Below the pieces are notes generated by a model. The model ran no database searches, was not told the origin of the DNA, and saw nothing but the letters and a program-made list of their open reading frames with translations. Both the position numbers and the translations under genes were made by a program. Shown here piece after piece: positions 8,557 through 15,394 of a stretch of 64,000 nucleotides of DNA. This DNA is from Agrobacterium pusense (GTDB taxonomy: Bacteria > Pseudomonadota > Alphaproteobacteria > Rhizobiales > Rhizobiaceae): positions 1 through 64,000 of the forward strand of contig NZ_FNBB01000014.1 of NCBI RefSeq assembly GCF_900102105.1, written 5' to 3'. Every line of letters begins with the position of its first letter. Position 1 is the first letter of the stretch.

Positions 8557-8994
8557 ATGATCCGGAAGTCTTTCATTGCAAGTGCACTCGTCGCTCTCGT
8601 CGGCTTCGCTGCCGCGGCACCCGCCATGGCCAATGATGTGCGCATCGAACAATATGGCTGGTCCAATTCTGCCGGCGGCGCACAGGAGGGTTACGGCAAC
8701 CGGATCCGCACGTACCAGAACGGCGGCTACAACCGGATTGTCGGTCATCAATATGGCCGGCATAACCTCTCGGCTGTCGGCCAGGAGGGGCACGACAATT
8801 ACGGCTCCACCTATCAGAACGGCAGCCGCAACGTGGCCGGCATTGGCCAGTTCGGTTCCAATCACACCACCATCCTCACGCAGGACGGCAACGGCAACAT
8901 CGCGGCCGGTGTCCAGGTGGGCCGCGGATGCAGCGCCAATGTGAGCCAGGGCGGCAACGACAATGTCGCCGCCTTCGTGCAAGCCTGCCCTTGA
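8557..8994 (+). CDS. Curlin-repeat amyloid subunit (CsgA/CsgB-like)
   Basis: The 145-residue protein has a Sec signal peptide (to about A25, APAMA) and about eight tandem repeats of 11 residues with the pattern x6-Q-x-G-x2-N, for example RIVGHQYGRHN, LSAVGQEGHDN and VAGIGQFGSNH. This is the curlin repeat that folds as an amyloid beta-helix in curli fibres. Unlike typical CsgA it carries two cysteines (C125, C144) in the last repeats, which could make a disulfide. GAGGAGAC precedes the start. It is first of three curli genes here; the secretion pore genes csgG/E/F are not in the window. Confidence 0.88.
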   Translation: MIRKSFIASALVALVGFAAAAPAMANDVRIEQYGWSNSAGGAQEGYGNRIRTYQNGGYNRIVGHQYGRHNLSAVGQEGHDNYGSTYQNGSRNVAGIGQFGSNHTTILTQDGNGNIAAGVQVGRGCSANVSQGGNDNVAAFVQACP

Positions 8995-9054
8995 CCGGCC
9001 GCACGACGTGTAACCGGTCGGGCGCGTAACATCAGATCATCCGGGAGACCAGCC

Positions 9055-9453
9055 ATGCCCCACAGCATCAGTCATAAGCGCCGCCTGGCGGCGATCCTTG
9101 CGCTGGCACTGCTTCCCGCCGGCACCGTTGCGGCCATATCGACCGCACGGGAGTCGACGGCTGGAAACGTCTGCGAGATCAGGGCAACGTCGCAGGCGGG
9201 CATGGTGAAGCTGGAGGCCTTTGCCGGAGCCGATGTCACTGCCGGCGGGACCTACGGCTTTCACGTCGAAAAATCGGGAAGCGGCGAACATTCGGTGATC
9301 AATCAGGGCGGCGACTTTGATGCCGCAGCCGGACGTCCGCAACTGCTGACCACGGTAACGCTAGATGCGAAGGGAGCCCGCTATAAGGCGGTGCTCGATA
9401 TGGTGATCGATGGCCGGAGCTTCAGTTGCACAAAGCAGGTTGATGGCGACTAA
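9055..9453 (+). CDS. csgH: CsgH-like curli assembly chaperone
   Basis: The 132-residue protein has a signal peptide (LAAILALALLPAGTVAA) and a compact Ig-like beta-sandwich pattern in the mature part (CEIRATSQAGMVKLEAFAGA, GTYGFHVEKSGSGEHSVINQ, ALDMVIDGRSFSCTKQV style strands). Two cysteines (CEIR and SFSC) lie near both ends. It fits CsgH, the alphaproteobacterial member of the CsgC-like family that blocks premature curlin amyloid formation in the periplasm. Its position between two curlin genes strongly supports this. GGGAGACC precedes the start. Confidence 0.8.
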   Translation: MPHSISHKRRLAAILALALLPAGTVAAISTARESTAGNVCEIRATSQAGMVKLEAFAGADVTAGGTYGFHVEKSGSGEHSVINQGGDFDAAAGRPQLLTTVTLDAKGARYKAVLDMVIDGRSFSCTKQVDGD

Positions 9454-9483
9454 GCCAAGACATGCCCGTAAATTATCTCCGTG

Positions 9484-9513
9484 AAGGGCGCCGCTTCAGG
9501 CGCCCTTTTCTTT
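9484..9513 (+). terminator. Rho-independent terminator after csgH
   Basis: AAGGGCGCC (9484-9492) and GGCGCCCTT (9499-9507) form a perfect 9-bp stem with a GCTTCA loop, followed by TTCTTT. It lies 30 nt after the csgH stop and before the second curlin promoter element, so the second curlin is probably a separate transcript. Confidence 0.8.
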
Positions 9514-9526
9514 GGATCCTGCCAAG

Positions 9527-9557
9527 CGACTGAACGACGTGTGAACGGGCAGTTCCG
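9527..9557 (+). promoter_or_regulatory. Curlin-gene upstream element, copy 2
   Basis: CGACTGAACGACG (9527-9539), 12 nt, then GTTCCG (9552-9557), matching copy 1 at 8467-8497. It lies 64 nt before the ATG at 9622. A third partial match, ACGACGTGT plus a similar tail, occurs at 9003-9021 before csgH but lacks GTTCCG. Confidence 0.55.
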
Positions 9558-9621
9558 ATCAGGTTCAGTTGCGAAATGCGATTATCGATCATCGGCAAGG
9601 CGCTGAGGGATGGAGATCAGA

Positions 9622-10035
9622 ATGACGCGCAACATATTGAAACTCATGACTGTTACCCTGCTCGTCGGGGGCCTCGCACCTCTTGGTTCTCCGGCACCGG
9701 CCCACGCCGGCGGTCGCATCTCCTTCGATCTCGCACCCGGCAATGCCGCCGATGGCGGCCTGCTTTCGACGGGCCTCCGCGCCTATTCGCTCTACCGCGG
9801 CCTGAAGGATGCCGACATCCGCCAGCTCGGCCGCGGCAACGCCGCCGGCATTGCCCAGAACGGCGGCGGCAATCTCGGCTTTATCCGGCAACGGGGTGTC
9901 GGCCACTCCGCGACATTGCAGCAGAACGGCAACAACAATGCCTATGGCATTTTTCAGTACGGCCGCAACACGGATACCAACGTCGTGCAGGACGGCAATA
10001 ACGGCAGCGGCCTGACCTTCAGCTACGGCTGGTAG
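9622..10035 (+). CDS. Second curlin-repeat protein (possible nucleator or minor subunit)
   Basis: The 137-residue protein starts at the ATG at 9622, with GGAGATC before it. It has a signal peptide (to about A29, PAHA) and a non-repeat N-terminal segment (FDLAPGNAADGGLLSTGLRA). About six 11-residue curlin repeats follow, such as ADIRQLGRGN, AAGIAQNGGGN and SATLQQNGNNN. The unique N-terminal part and weaker repeats make it a candidate for the CsgB-type nucleator, with the 8557 gene as the major subunit; this assignment is an inference. It has its own upstream element and probably its own promoter. Confidence 0.85.
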   Translation: MTRNILKLMTVTLLVGGLAPLGSPAPAHAGGRISFDLAPGNAADGGLLSTGLRAYSLYRGLKDADIRQLGRGNAAGIAQNGGGNLGFIRQRGVGHSATLQQNGNNNAYGIFQYGRNTDTNVVQDGNNGSGLTFSYGW

Positions 10036-10081
10036 GGCAAGGCGGGACAGTCAGTCGTCCCTGCAGGTCTTCGCCACAGAC

Positions 10082-11068
10082 TCAATTCGCAAGAACCTCG
10101 CCATCCCTGCTCTGAACGATATCCGGCGATGGAACCGGCGGAGCACCGGTATCGGGCAGAGGCGGAATTATCAGCCATGCGTCTGGGTAGTCATTGCGAA
10201 GATTGCGGGGATTATAACGAATATTGGTTCCAGCGGCATGGTGAAGCGTTCCAAGAGCGGCATCTTTTGACAGAGTGCCTCTGCTGATTTCGTGGAGCTT
10301 TCGCTCGCCGTTCAAGGCAAGCGTTACCTCTGAAAGATCGAAGTCATCGATGTGAATGGTCTGCCCAGTCGGTATATCGAGAACCCATCTGTCGGAATCG
10401 ACAAAGCCATCGGTGTAAACATTGCCGGTGGAGGCCCGCAGGGAGGTGCCTTTCGGCAGGTTGATACCGTCAACGACATTGCCATCGGCGAGAATGCATT
10501 TGCTGAAGGTAGAGATGCTGCCATCAGCCATGAGATCGAACTCCACGGGCTGCGTTGCATCACAACGCCAGTCGCTCTGAGTGGTCACGCCAATACCGGA
10601 TATCCGCATGTCGCCTGGGGTGAAACCGATCGTTTCGTAATTTTCATTGGTTTTTATCGCGATATAACGGGCGATCTCAACGGCATCGATATCCGCGATC
10701 CGCACCGGATGCGGAAACACGGCCCTATCGAAGGCCTCCTTGTTGTCGGCAATGGCCAGTTCGAGCTTCGTACCCTTGGGCATATCTATCCCGCCCAGAC
10801 GTGCGGGTTCCAGAAGTTCCGGCTGATAACGTATTGCTCTCTCCCTGTCGTAAGCGCTCATCTCCAGATAAAATTCACCGAACCGAAAAAGCGTGAAAAG
10901 CGCAACCGCGGTCACCAGCCCGTAAGGCAGGATCATCGGGCGCTTCCAGCGCCCGCCCATGTATCGAACCAACAGCCATAGTGACCAGACGCCCCACACA
11001 AGGGTCGTGATGAGAAAGAAGGCAAGGAGAAGCAACGCTTCGACGGAGGGCAATGCGACGGGGATCAT
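10082..11068 (-). CDS. Membrane-anchored hypothetical protein
   Basis: The 328-residue protein has two N-terminal membrane segments (about residues 9-32, VEALLLLAFFLITTLVWGVW, and 45-63, LPYGLVTAVALFTLFRFG). A long, probably periplasmic domain follows with repeated beta-like patterns (LPKGTSLRASTGNVYTDGF, IPTGQTIHIDDFDLSEVTLA). A proline-rich tail (PPLPDTGAPPVPSP) ends the protein. No family is recognised. It is convergent with the second curlin gene (46 bp between stops), which gives no functional hint. Confidence 0.65.
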   Translation of the reverse strand: MIPVALPSVEALLLLAFFLITTLVWGVWSLWLLVRYMGGRWKRPMILPYGLVTAVALFTLFRFGEFYLEMSAYDRERAIRYQPELLEPARLGGIDMPKGTKLELAIADNKEAFDRAVFPHPVRIADIDAVEIARYIAIKTNENYETIGFTPGDMRISGIGVTTQSDWRCDATQPVEFDLMADGSISTFSKCILADGNVVDGINLPKGTSLRASTGNVYTDGFVDSDRWVLDIPTGQTIHIDDFDLSEVTLALNGERKLHEISRGTLSKDAALGTLHHAAGTNIRYNPRNLRNDYPDAWLIIPPLPDTGAPPVPSPDIVQSRDGEVLAN

Positions 11069-11315
11069 GCAAACCCATAATTCTGGGGGGAATCGTGTCC
11101 ATTCTTTAGAGACATCCGTGCTTTAACCCACAGGCTGTGGTCATTTCAACTCGGCGAGGGCGAGAGATGCGACGTAGCCTGACGGAGGCGCGCGTCGTCG
11201 TCGGACGCGTTCGCATGCGGGCCCATGCAGGATGAGCGCGCCAAATACCGCTTGACCTCAACTGCGCTTGAGATCGTACCGATACATGGTGTTTCACCAT
11301 TGCTCCGGGACAACG

Positions 11316-11648
11316 ATGATAACAAAACTCATGAAGATGCTGGAAGACGGGAGGGACAGTCCCCTTCTGCGCTTTTCAATCGCGAAGGCTCTGGCGGCAG
11401 CGGGGCAGTTCGAAAATGCAGCGCATCACCTGCAGGAGGCTATCCGGCAGGGTCCCGACTATTCGGCGGTATGGGCAGAACTCGGCGAATGCCGTGCACG
11501 GTTGGGAGACAATGACGGCGCCGTTACGGCGTGGGTGGAAGGAATGTCGGTCGCCGTCAGGCGAGGCGACATTCAGGCGAGGAGACAGATGGAAGTCCGG
11601 CTCCGGCGTCTGCGATCACGCACAGCGCGACCTCATTCGGCGGCTTGA
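11316..11648 (+). CDS. Small tetratricopeptide-repeat protein
   Basis: The 110-residue protein contains two to three TPR-like helix pairs: LRFSIAKALAAAGQFENAAH, HLQEAIRQGPDYSAVWAELG and CRARLGDNDGAVTAWVEGM. The tail is arginine rich. The ATG at 11316 (MITKLMKMLEDG) fits better than upstream starts, which add non-TPR sequence. TPRs mediate protein-protein contacts; the partner is unknown. Single gene, no clear operon. Confidence 0.7.
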   Translation: MITKLMKMLEDGRDSPLLRFSIAKALAAAGQFENAAHHLQEAIRQGPDYSAVWAELGECRARLGDNDGAVTAWVEGMSVAVRRGDIQARRQMEVRLRRLRSRTARPHSAA

Positions 11649-11787
11649 TCACTATGAAATCCGCCGTGATGTCTCCACAGGATGGATTTGCAGGATGATA
11701 CGGAGCTGTCTTGGTCGTTCATCCGGGGCTGACTACACCGCTCACTGACGGCGACGCTGACCCACATGTCCGGCCCTCGGAAAGGCT

Positions 11788-11812
11788 CGGCCCGCCTCGA
11801 TGAGACGGGCCG
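11788..11812 (-). terminator. GC-rich hairpin after catB
   Basis: CGGCCCG (11788-11794) and CGGGCCG (11806-11812) pair around 11 nt, 10 nt beyond the catB stop on the minus strand. It is followed by a short T-containing stretch (AGCCTTTCC). Weak terminator candidate. Confidence 0.4.
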
Positions 11813-11821
11813 GCCGTTCGT

Positions 11822-12457
11822 TTACGGCTGGGAGCTATCCGACCGCCAGAACCGGTAAAGCCCCGCAACATTGCCGCTGGTCATGAGCGGCATCGCAGCC
11901 TTCAGCCGGTCCGCCGGCCAATCCCACCACTTCATCTCCAGAAGCAGCTCGATCGAGTCGTCGTCGAAACGCTTGCGGATCGTTTTCGCGGGATTGCCAC
12001 CGACGATAGCGTAAGGTTCGACATCTTTCGTCACCAGCGCACGCGTTCCAATCACGGCGCCGTCGCCTATGGTAATACCGGGCATGATGACAGCTTCCGA
12101 GCCTATCCAGACATCATTGCCGATGACTGTGTCGCCGGACGGCAGATAGCCGTTTGCGGCATTCTCGAATTCCGGCACTTCGGGCATGAAGAAGAAGGGA
12201 AAGGTGCTGATCCACTCATTGCGATGGCCCTGATTGCCCGCCATGATGAAGGCTGCGCCCGAACCTATCGAGCAGAAGCTCCCCACCACCAGCCTGTCCG
12301 CGCCCTCATCCGGCAACAGATAACGGGCACAATCTTCAAAGCTGTGGCCGTGATAATAGCCGGAATAATAGCTATATTTTCCGACCAGGAGGTTTGGGTT
12401 CTTTACCTGCTTGTCGAGCGTGATGCCCCGGAACGGGCTTTCGAAATAGTTTTCCAT
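11822..12457 (-). CDS. catB: Chloramphenicol O-acetyltransferase, CatB (xenobiotic acetyltransferase) type
   Basis: The 211-residue protein begins [20 protein letters not shown] and contains the hexapeptide-repeat left-handed beta-helix ([37 protein letters not shown]) typical of XAT enzymes. The catalytic histidine is in the region [10 protein letters not shown]. It transfers acetyl from acetyl-CoA to chloramphenicol in the cytosol as a trimer. It reads like the chromosomal CatB reported from Agrobacterium tumefaciens and is the best species clue in the window. It is flanked by ordinary chromosomal genes and shows no sign of a cassette or recent transfer. Confidence 0.93.
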   Translation of the reverse strand: MENYFESPFRGITLDKQVKNPNLLVGKYSYYSGYYHGHSFEDCARYLLPDEGADRLVVGSFCSIGSGAAFIMAGNQGHRNEWISTFPFFFMPEVPEFENAANGYLPSGDTVIGNDVWIGSEAVIMPGITIGDGAVIGTRALVTKDVEPYAIVGGNPAKTIRKRFDDDSIELLLEMKWWDWPADRLKAAMPLMTSGNVAGLYRFWRSDSSQP

Positions 12458-12660
12458 TGAGTAATCTCACTGCATGTCTTCGCTTTCGCTTGCCTTGCGG
12501 CAAGCCGACACCAGGCGAAAAGCCGGCTGGCTTCTCGTCCGATGCTCCTCGCGCTGCGGCGGGAGCTAGATGCAGGTGGTACTCGATGCTTTGATCATGG
12601 CTCCCTGTTACCGCAAAACGAGCCAAAGGCAAAGTGCCGCCACACGACAACCTTCAAGGA

Positions 12661-12843
12661 TCAGGAAGCAATGGCCAGAATGAGCGCGATCATAAGCAGC
12701 ATGGGGCCCATCCACTTGAAGTGACGCGCCACCGGCGGCCGGTGGGCTGGATTTCTCGACAGGGACAGATATCCGAACCCCACCAGCGTCATCCAGAGGC
12801 CGACGCAGAACATGATGAATTCATCAATATAGGCTGCGATCAT
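12661..12843 (-). CDS. Small membrane protein of 60 residues
   Basis: The start at 12843 (MIAAYIDEFIMFCVGLWMTL) is supported by GGGAGGGGAAGAC just upstream; the longer open frame above it looks non-coding. The protein has two membrane segments, IMFCVGLWMTLVGFGYL and WMGPMLLMIALILAIA, separated by a short basic loop (SRNPAHRPPVARHFK). No family is recognised. Confidence 0.6.
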   Translation of the reverse strand: MIAAYIDEFIMFCVGLWMTLVGFGYLSLSRNPAHRPPVARHFKWMGPMLLMIALILAIAS

Positions 12844-13043
12844 GTCTTCCCCTCCCAGGCACGCGCCAATGGCGGCAAACCTAACCAGCATGACGACGAA
12901 TGGCAACGAATAGCCACGGCGCAGTGGCAGGCTGATCCGTCCCGAAAAGCAGAACACCGGGCTCAGGCTAGAAACCCGACCCCGGTGCCCCTGTCTGGAA
13001 TAGTGCTTTCAGCGCCATGGAGAGCGTGAAGGCAGAGTGGGTA

Positions 13044-14987
13044 TCAGAACTCCTCCCAATTATCCGTTGTCGTATTCAGTGCCGCGTTGCCGGAGAACGC
13101 CGCCCTGATCCGGCCGCCAAGGGCGCGGGCCGGTGAGGTCGCCGGTCTGTCGGCCGACGAAGCGGTTCGCACGGGCGCGGAAGCCTCGCTGTAACCGGCT
13201 TCAGACAGCTTGAACTGGGCGATCAGCCGGTTGAGCGACGACGCCTCGCGTGCGAGCCCGTGGCTCGCCGCGGTGCTCTCCTCCACCATTGCGGCGTTCT
13301 TCTGGGTGTCCTGGTCCATCTGGTTCACGGCCGTATTGATCTGCTGGAGACCGGAGGACTGTTCCTGTGCCGATTCCGCAATCGCCGCCACGTGGCGGTT
13401 GATCTCCTGCACTTCCGTGACGATCAGTTCCAATGCCTTGCCGGTCTCTCCGACGAGCTGCACGCCTTGCTGGACCTGACCGTTCGAGGTCGTGATCAGG
13501 TTCTTGATCTCCTTGGCGGCGCCTGCGGAACGCTGCGCCAGTTCGCGAACCTCCTGCGCGACAACGGCGAAGCCCTTGCCCGCCTCGCCCGCACGGGCAG
13601 CCTCCACCCCGGCATTCAGTGCCAGAAGGTTGGTCTGGAAGGCAATCTCATCGATAACGCCGATAATATTGGAAATCTCATTCGCGGATGTCGCGATCTG
13701 TTCCATCGCGGCAACGGCCTTCTGCACCACGTCTCCGGATCTTTCGGCGCCGATCTTCGCGCGGCTGACGAGATGTCCCGCTTCCTGCGCCCGTTTGGTC
13801 GAATCCTTCACCGTCGTGGTGATCTCTTCCAGCGCCGCAGCGGTTTCCTCTACCGCCGCAGCCTGCTGCTCCGTCCGTTTCGCCAGATCGTCGGCCGCTG
13901 CGCGGATTTCGTTTGCGCCGGAATCGATGCCACGGGCATTCTGCGCCACCTGGTTGAGCGTCGACTGCAGCTGTTCCGCGGCCCTGTTGAAGTCGCCACG
14001 AATACCGTCCAGGCTCGGCACAAACGGCTGCGCTATGCGGTAAGTGACATCGCCTTCGGCGATCTTCGAAAGCGCGGTGGCAAGATTGTTGACCGCAAAC
14101 TGAACGTCGGCGGCTTCCTGCGCCTTCTGTTTCTCCCGCTCGATCCGATCCTTTTCGGACATGGACCGGTTCGCGTCCGTTTCAGCCTCGAGCCGCAGGC
14201 GCTCCACTGCGCTTTCGCGGAACGCTTGAACGGTTGCGGCCATCTGGCCAACTTCATCCTTGCGATCCATGCCGACGATTTCGCTTGCAGTATCCCCCGC
14301 CGCCAGCGCTTCCATGCGGGCGCGAAGGCGTGCAATCGGCGTGGTAATGCCGCGGGACGAGATGAGCAGGCCAAGCGCGATCACGGCCAGAGACATGAGT
14401 GCGAGTGTGACAACACCCGTCCAGATCGTCGTATTCGTGCTTGCGGTAAGGCGCTCCCGGCCCTCATTCATGACCTGGATGAGCTGTTCGTTACCCGCAC
14501 TGATTTTCGGCGAAACCTCGGTGATTTTCCGCAGGACGTTAAGCGCCATCTGCTGGGCTTCGGCCCGTTGTCCTGCCTGCATGAGGGAAATGACCTGATT
14601 GCCGATTTCCTCGACTTCGACAACACCCTTGAGGATGTCCCGCGCGGCGTCCGTGCGGGCCGGCACGAGTTCCATGATCTTGTTCTGGCGTTCCTCGAGC
14701 TGCTTGCGATCTGCCCTGAAGGTCTTTACGGCCGCTTCGAAATCGCTGCTGGCCGGATCGTTGAGGCTGGCGCGAAGCATCTGCATGCCGAGCGCATTGA
14801 GATTTCCGCTTGTTCTGGCGTTCAGCACCGCAGCAAGGGCCTCGTGGCCGATGAAATCACTATAGACATTATCGGTGCTTTTATATTGCAGGCTGACATA
14901 GCTTATGCCGGAAAGCGACATCAGGCTCATCAGCGAGATGACAAAAACGACCTTCGTTTTTATCTTGGTATTCTTCAGGAATGACAT
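13044..14987 (-). CDS. Methyl-accepting chemotaxis protein, membrane type
   Basis: The 647-residue receptor starts at 14987 (MSFLKNTKIKTKVVFVISLM; TTGAGG upstream). It has TM1 (about 12-32), a periplasmic four-helix sensor (about 35-190, no recognisable ligand motif) and TM2 (TIWTGVVTLALMSLAVIALG). HAMP (ITTPIARLRARMEALAAGD), a second HAMP-like stretch (LATALSKIAEGDVTYRI) and the MA signalling hairpin with the conserved tip [20 protein letters not shown] follow. It ends in NWEEF, a CheR/CheB tether-like pentapeptide. It signals to CheA/CheW; the ligand is unknown. It shares a nearly identical tip with the soluble receptor at 35475-37256. Confidence 0.92.
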   Translation of the reverse strand: MSFLKNTKIKTKVVFVISLMSLMSLSGISYVSLQYKSTDNVYSDFIGHEALAAVLNARTSGNLNALGMQMLRASLNDPASSDFEAAVKTFRADRKQLEERQNKIMELVPARTDAARDILKGVVEVEEIGNQVISLMQAGQRAEAQQMALNVLRKITEVSPKISAGNEQLIQVMNEGRERLTASTNTTIWTGVVTLALMSLAVIALGLLISSRGITTPIARLRARMEALAAGDTASEIVGMDRKDEVGQMAATVQAFRESAVERLRLEAETDANRSMSEKDRIEREKQKAQEAADVQFAVNNLATALSKIAEGDVTYRIAQPFVPSLDGIRGDFNRAAEQLQSTLNQVAQNARGIDSGANEIRAAADDLAKRTEQQAAAVEETAAALEEITTTVKDSTKRAQEAGHLVSRAKIGAERSGDVVQKAVAAMEQIATSANEISNIIGVIDEIAFQTNLLALNAGVEAARAGEAGKGFAVVAQEVRELAQRSAGAAKEIKNLITTSNGQVQQGVQLVGETGKALELIVTEVQEINRHVAAIAESAQEQSSGLQQINTAVNQMDQDTQKNAAMVEESTAASHGLAREASSLNRLIAQFKLSEAGYSEASAPVRTASSADRPATSPARALGGRIRAAFSGNAALNTTTDNWEEF

Positions 14988-15394
14988 GAACGGCCTCAAG
15001 GCAAGCGCTCCTCCTGCCGCCGCACGGGTGGCCGGGGGAACCATATGATGAAACATCGCGGGTAGCTGTTGCCCCTCCTCATAGGGCGACAAGCGGGTGC
15101 CTTTTTCGAACCGCAGGGCAGGTCGTGACGGGTCCGCTTGTTCTACCGGCTCCACCGATAAAACCTTGGAACCTGCGTATTTTAGATTTCACAAAACAAC
15201 TAAACGAAGTGTTACCCTTGCCATGCAAGTGCTGACAATTCGGCATGCCGCAGACGGCTATTGTCTTGATAATGCTCAAGACCCGGCGGGCCAGCGACAA
15301 GGGCCAATACAAAAAGGGCAGCGGGAATATCTCCCCGCCGCCCCTCTTTCATTCACCGCACCCTCCCGCATCCAGATGCAGGCGGTATTGCGGA
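14988..15394. other. 407-bp intergenic region between chemoreceptor start and acnB end
   Basis: This region holds the acnB terminator (15311-15343) and, to its left, the chemoreceptor promoter, including an AT-rich patch near 15175-15215. The open frame that crosses 14988-15155 is only an upstream extension of the receptor frame and does not look coding. Confidence 0.5.
15311..15343 (-). terminator. Rho-independent terminator of acnB
   Basis: On the minus strand GGGCGGCGGG and CCCGCTGCCC (plus-strand 15334-15343 and 15316-15325) form a 10-bp stem with one G-U pair and an 8-nt loop, followed by TTTTT (15311-15315). It lies about 50 nt after the acnB stop. Confidence 0.8.

Noticed and set aside
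11822..12457. catB as an acquired resistance cassette
   Set aside because: There are no attC site, integrase or IS features around it, its base composition matches neighbours, and the protein reads like the chromosomal Agrobacterium enzyme.
13260..14984. 574-residue plus-strand open frame
   Set aside because: It is the antisense shadow of the chemoreceptor gene, whose family is certain.
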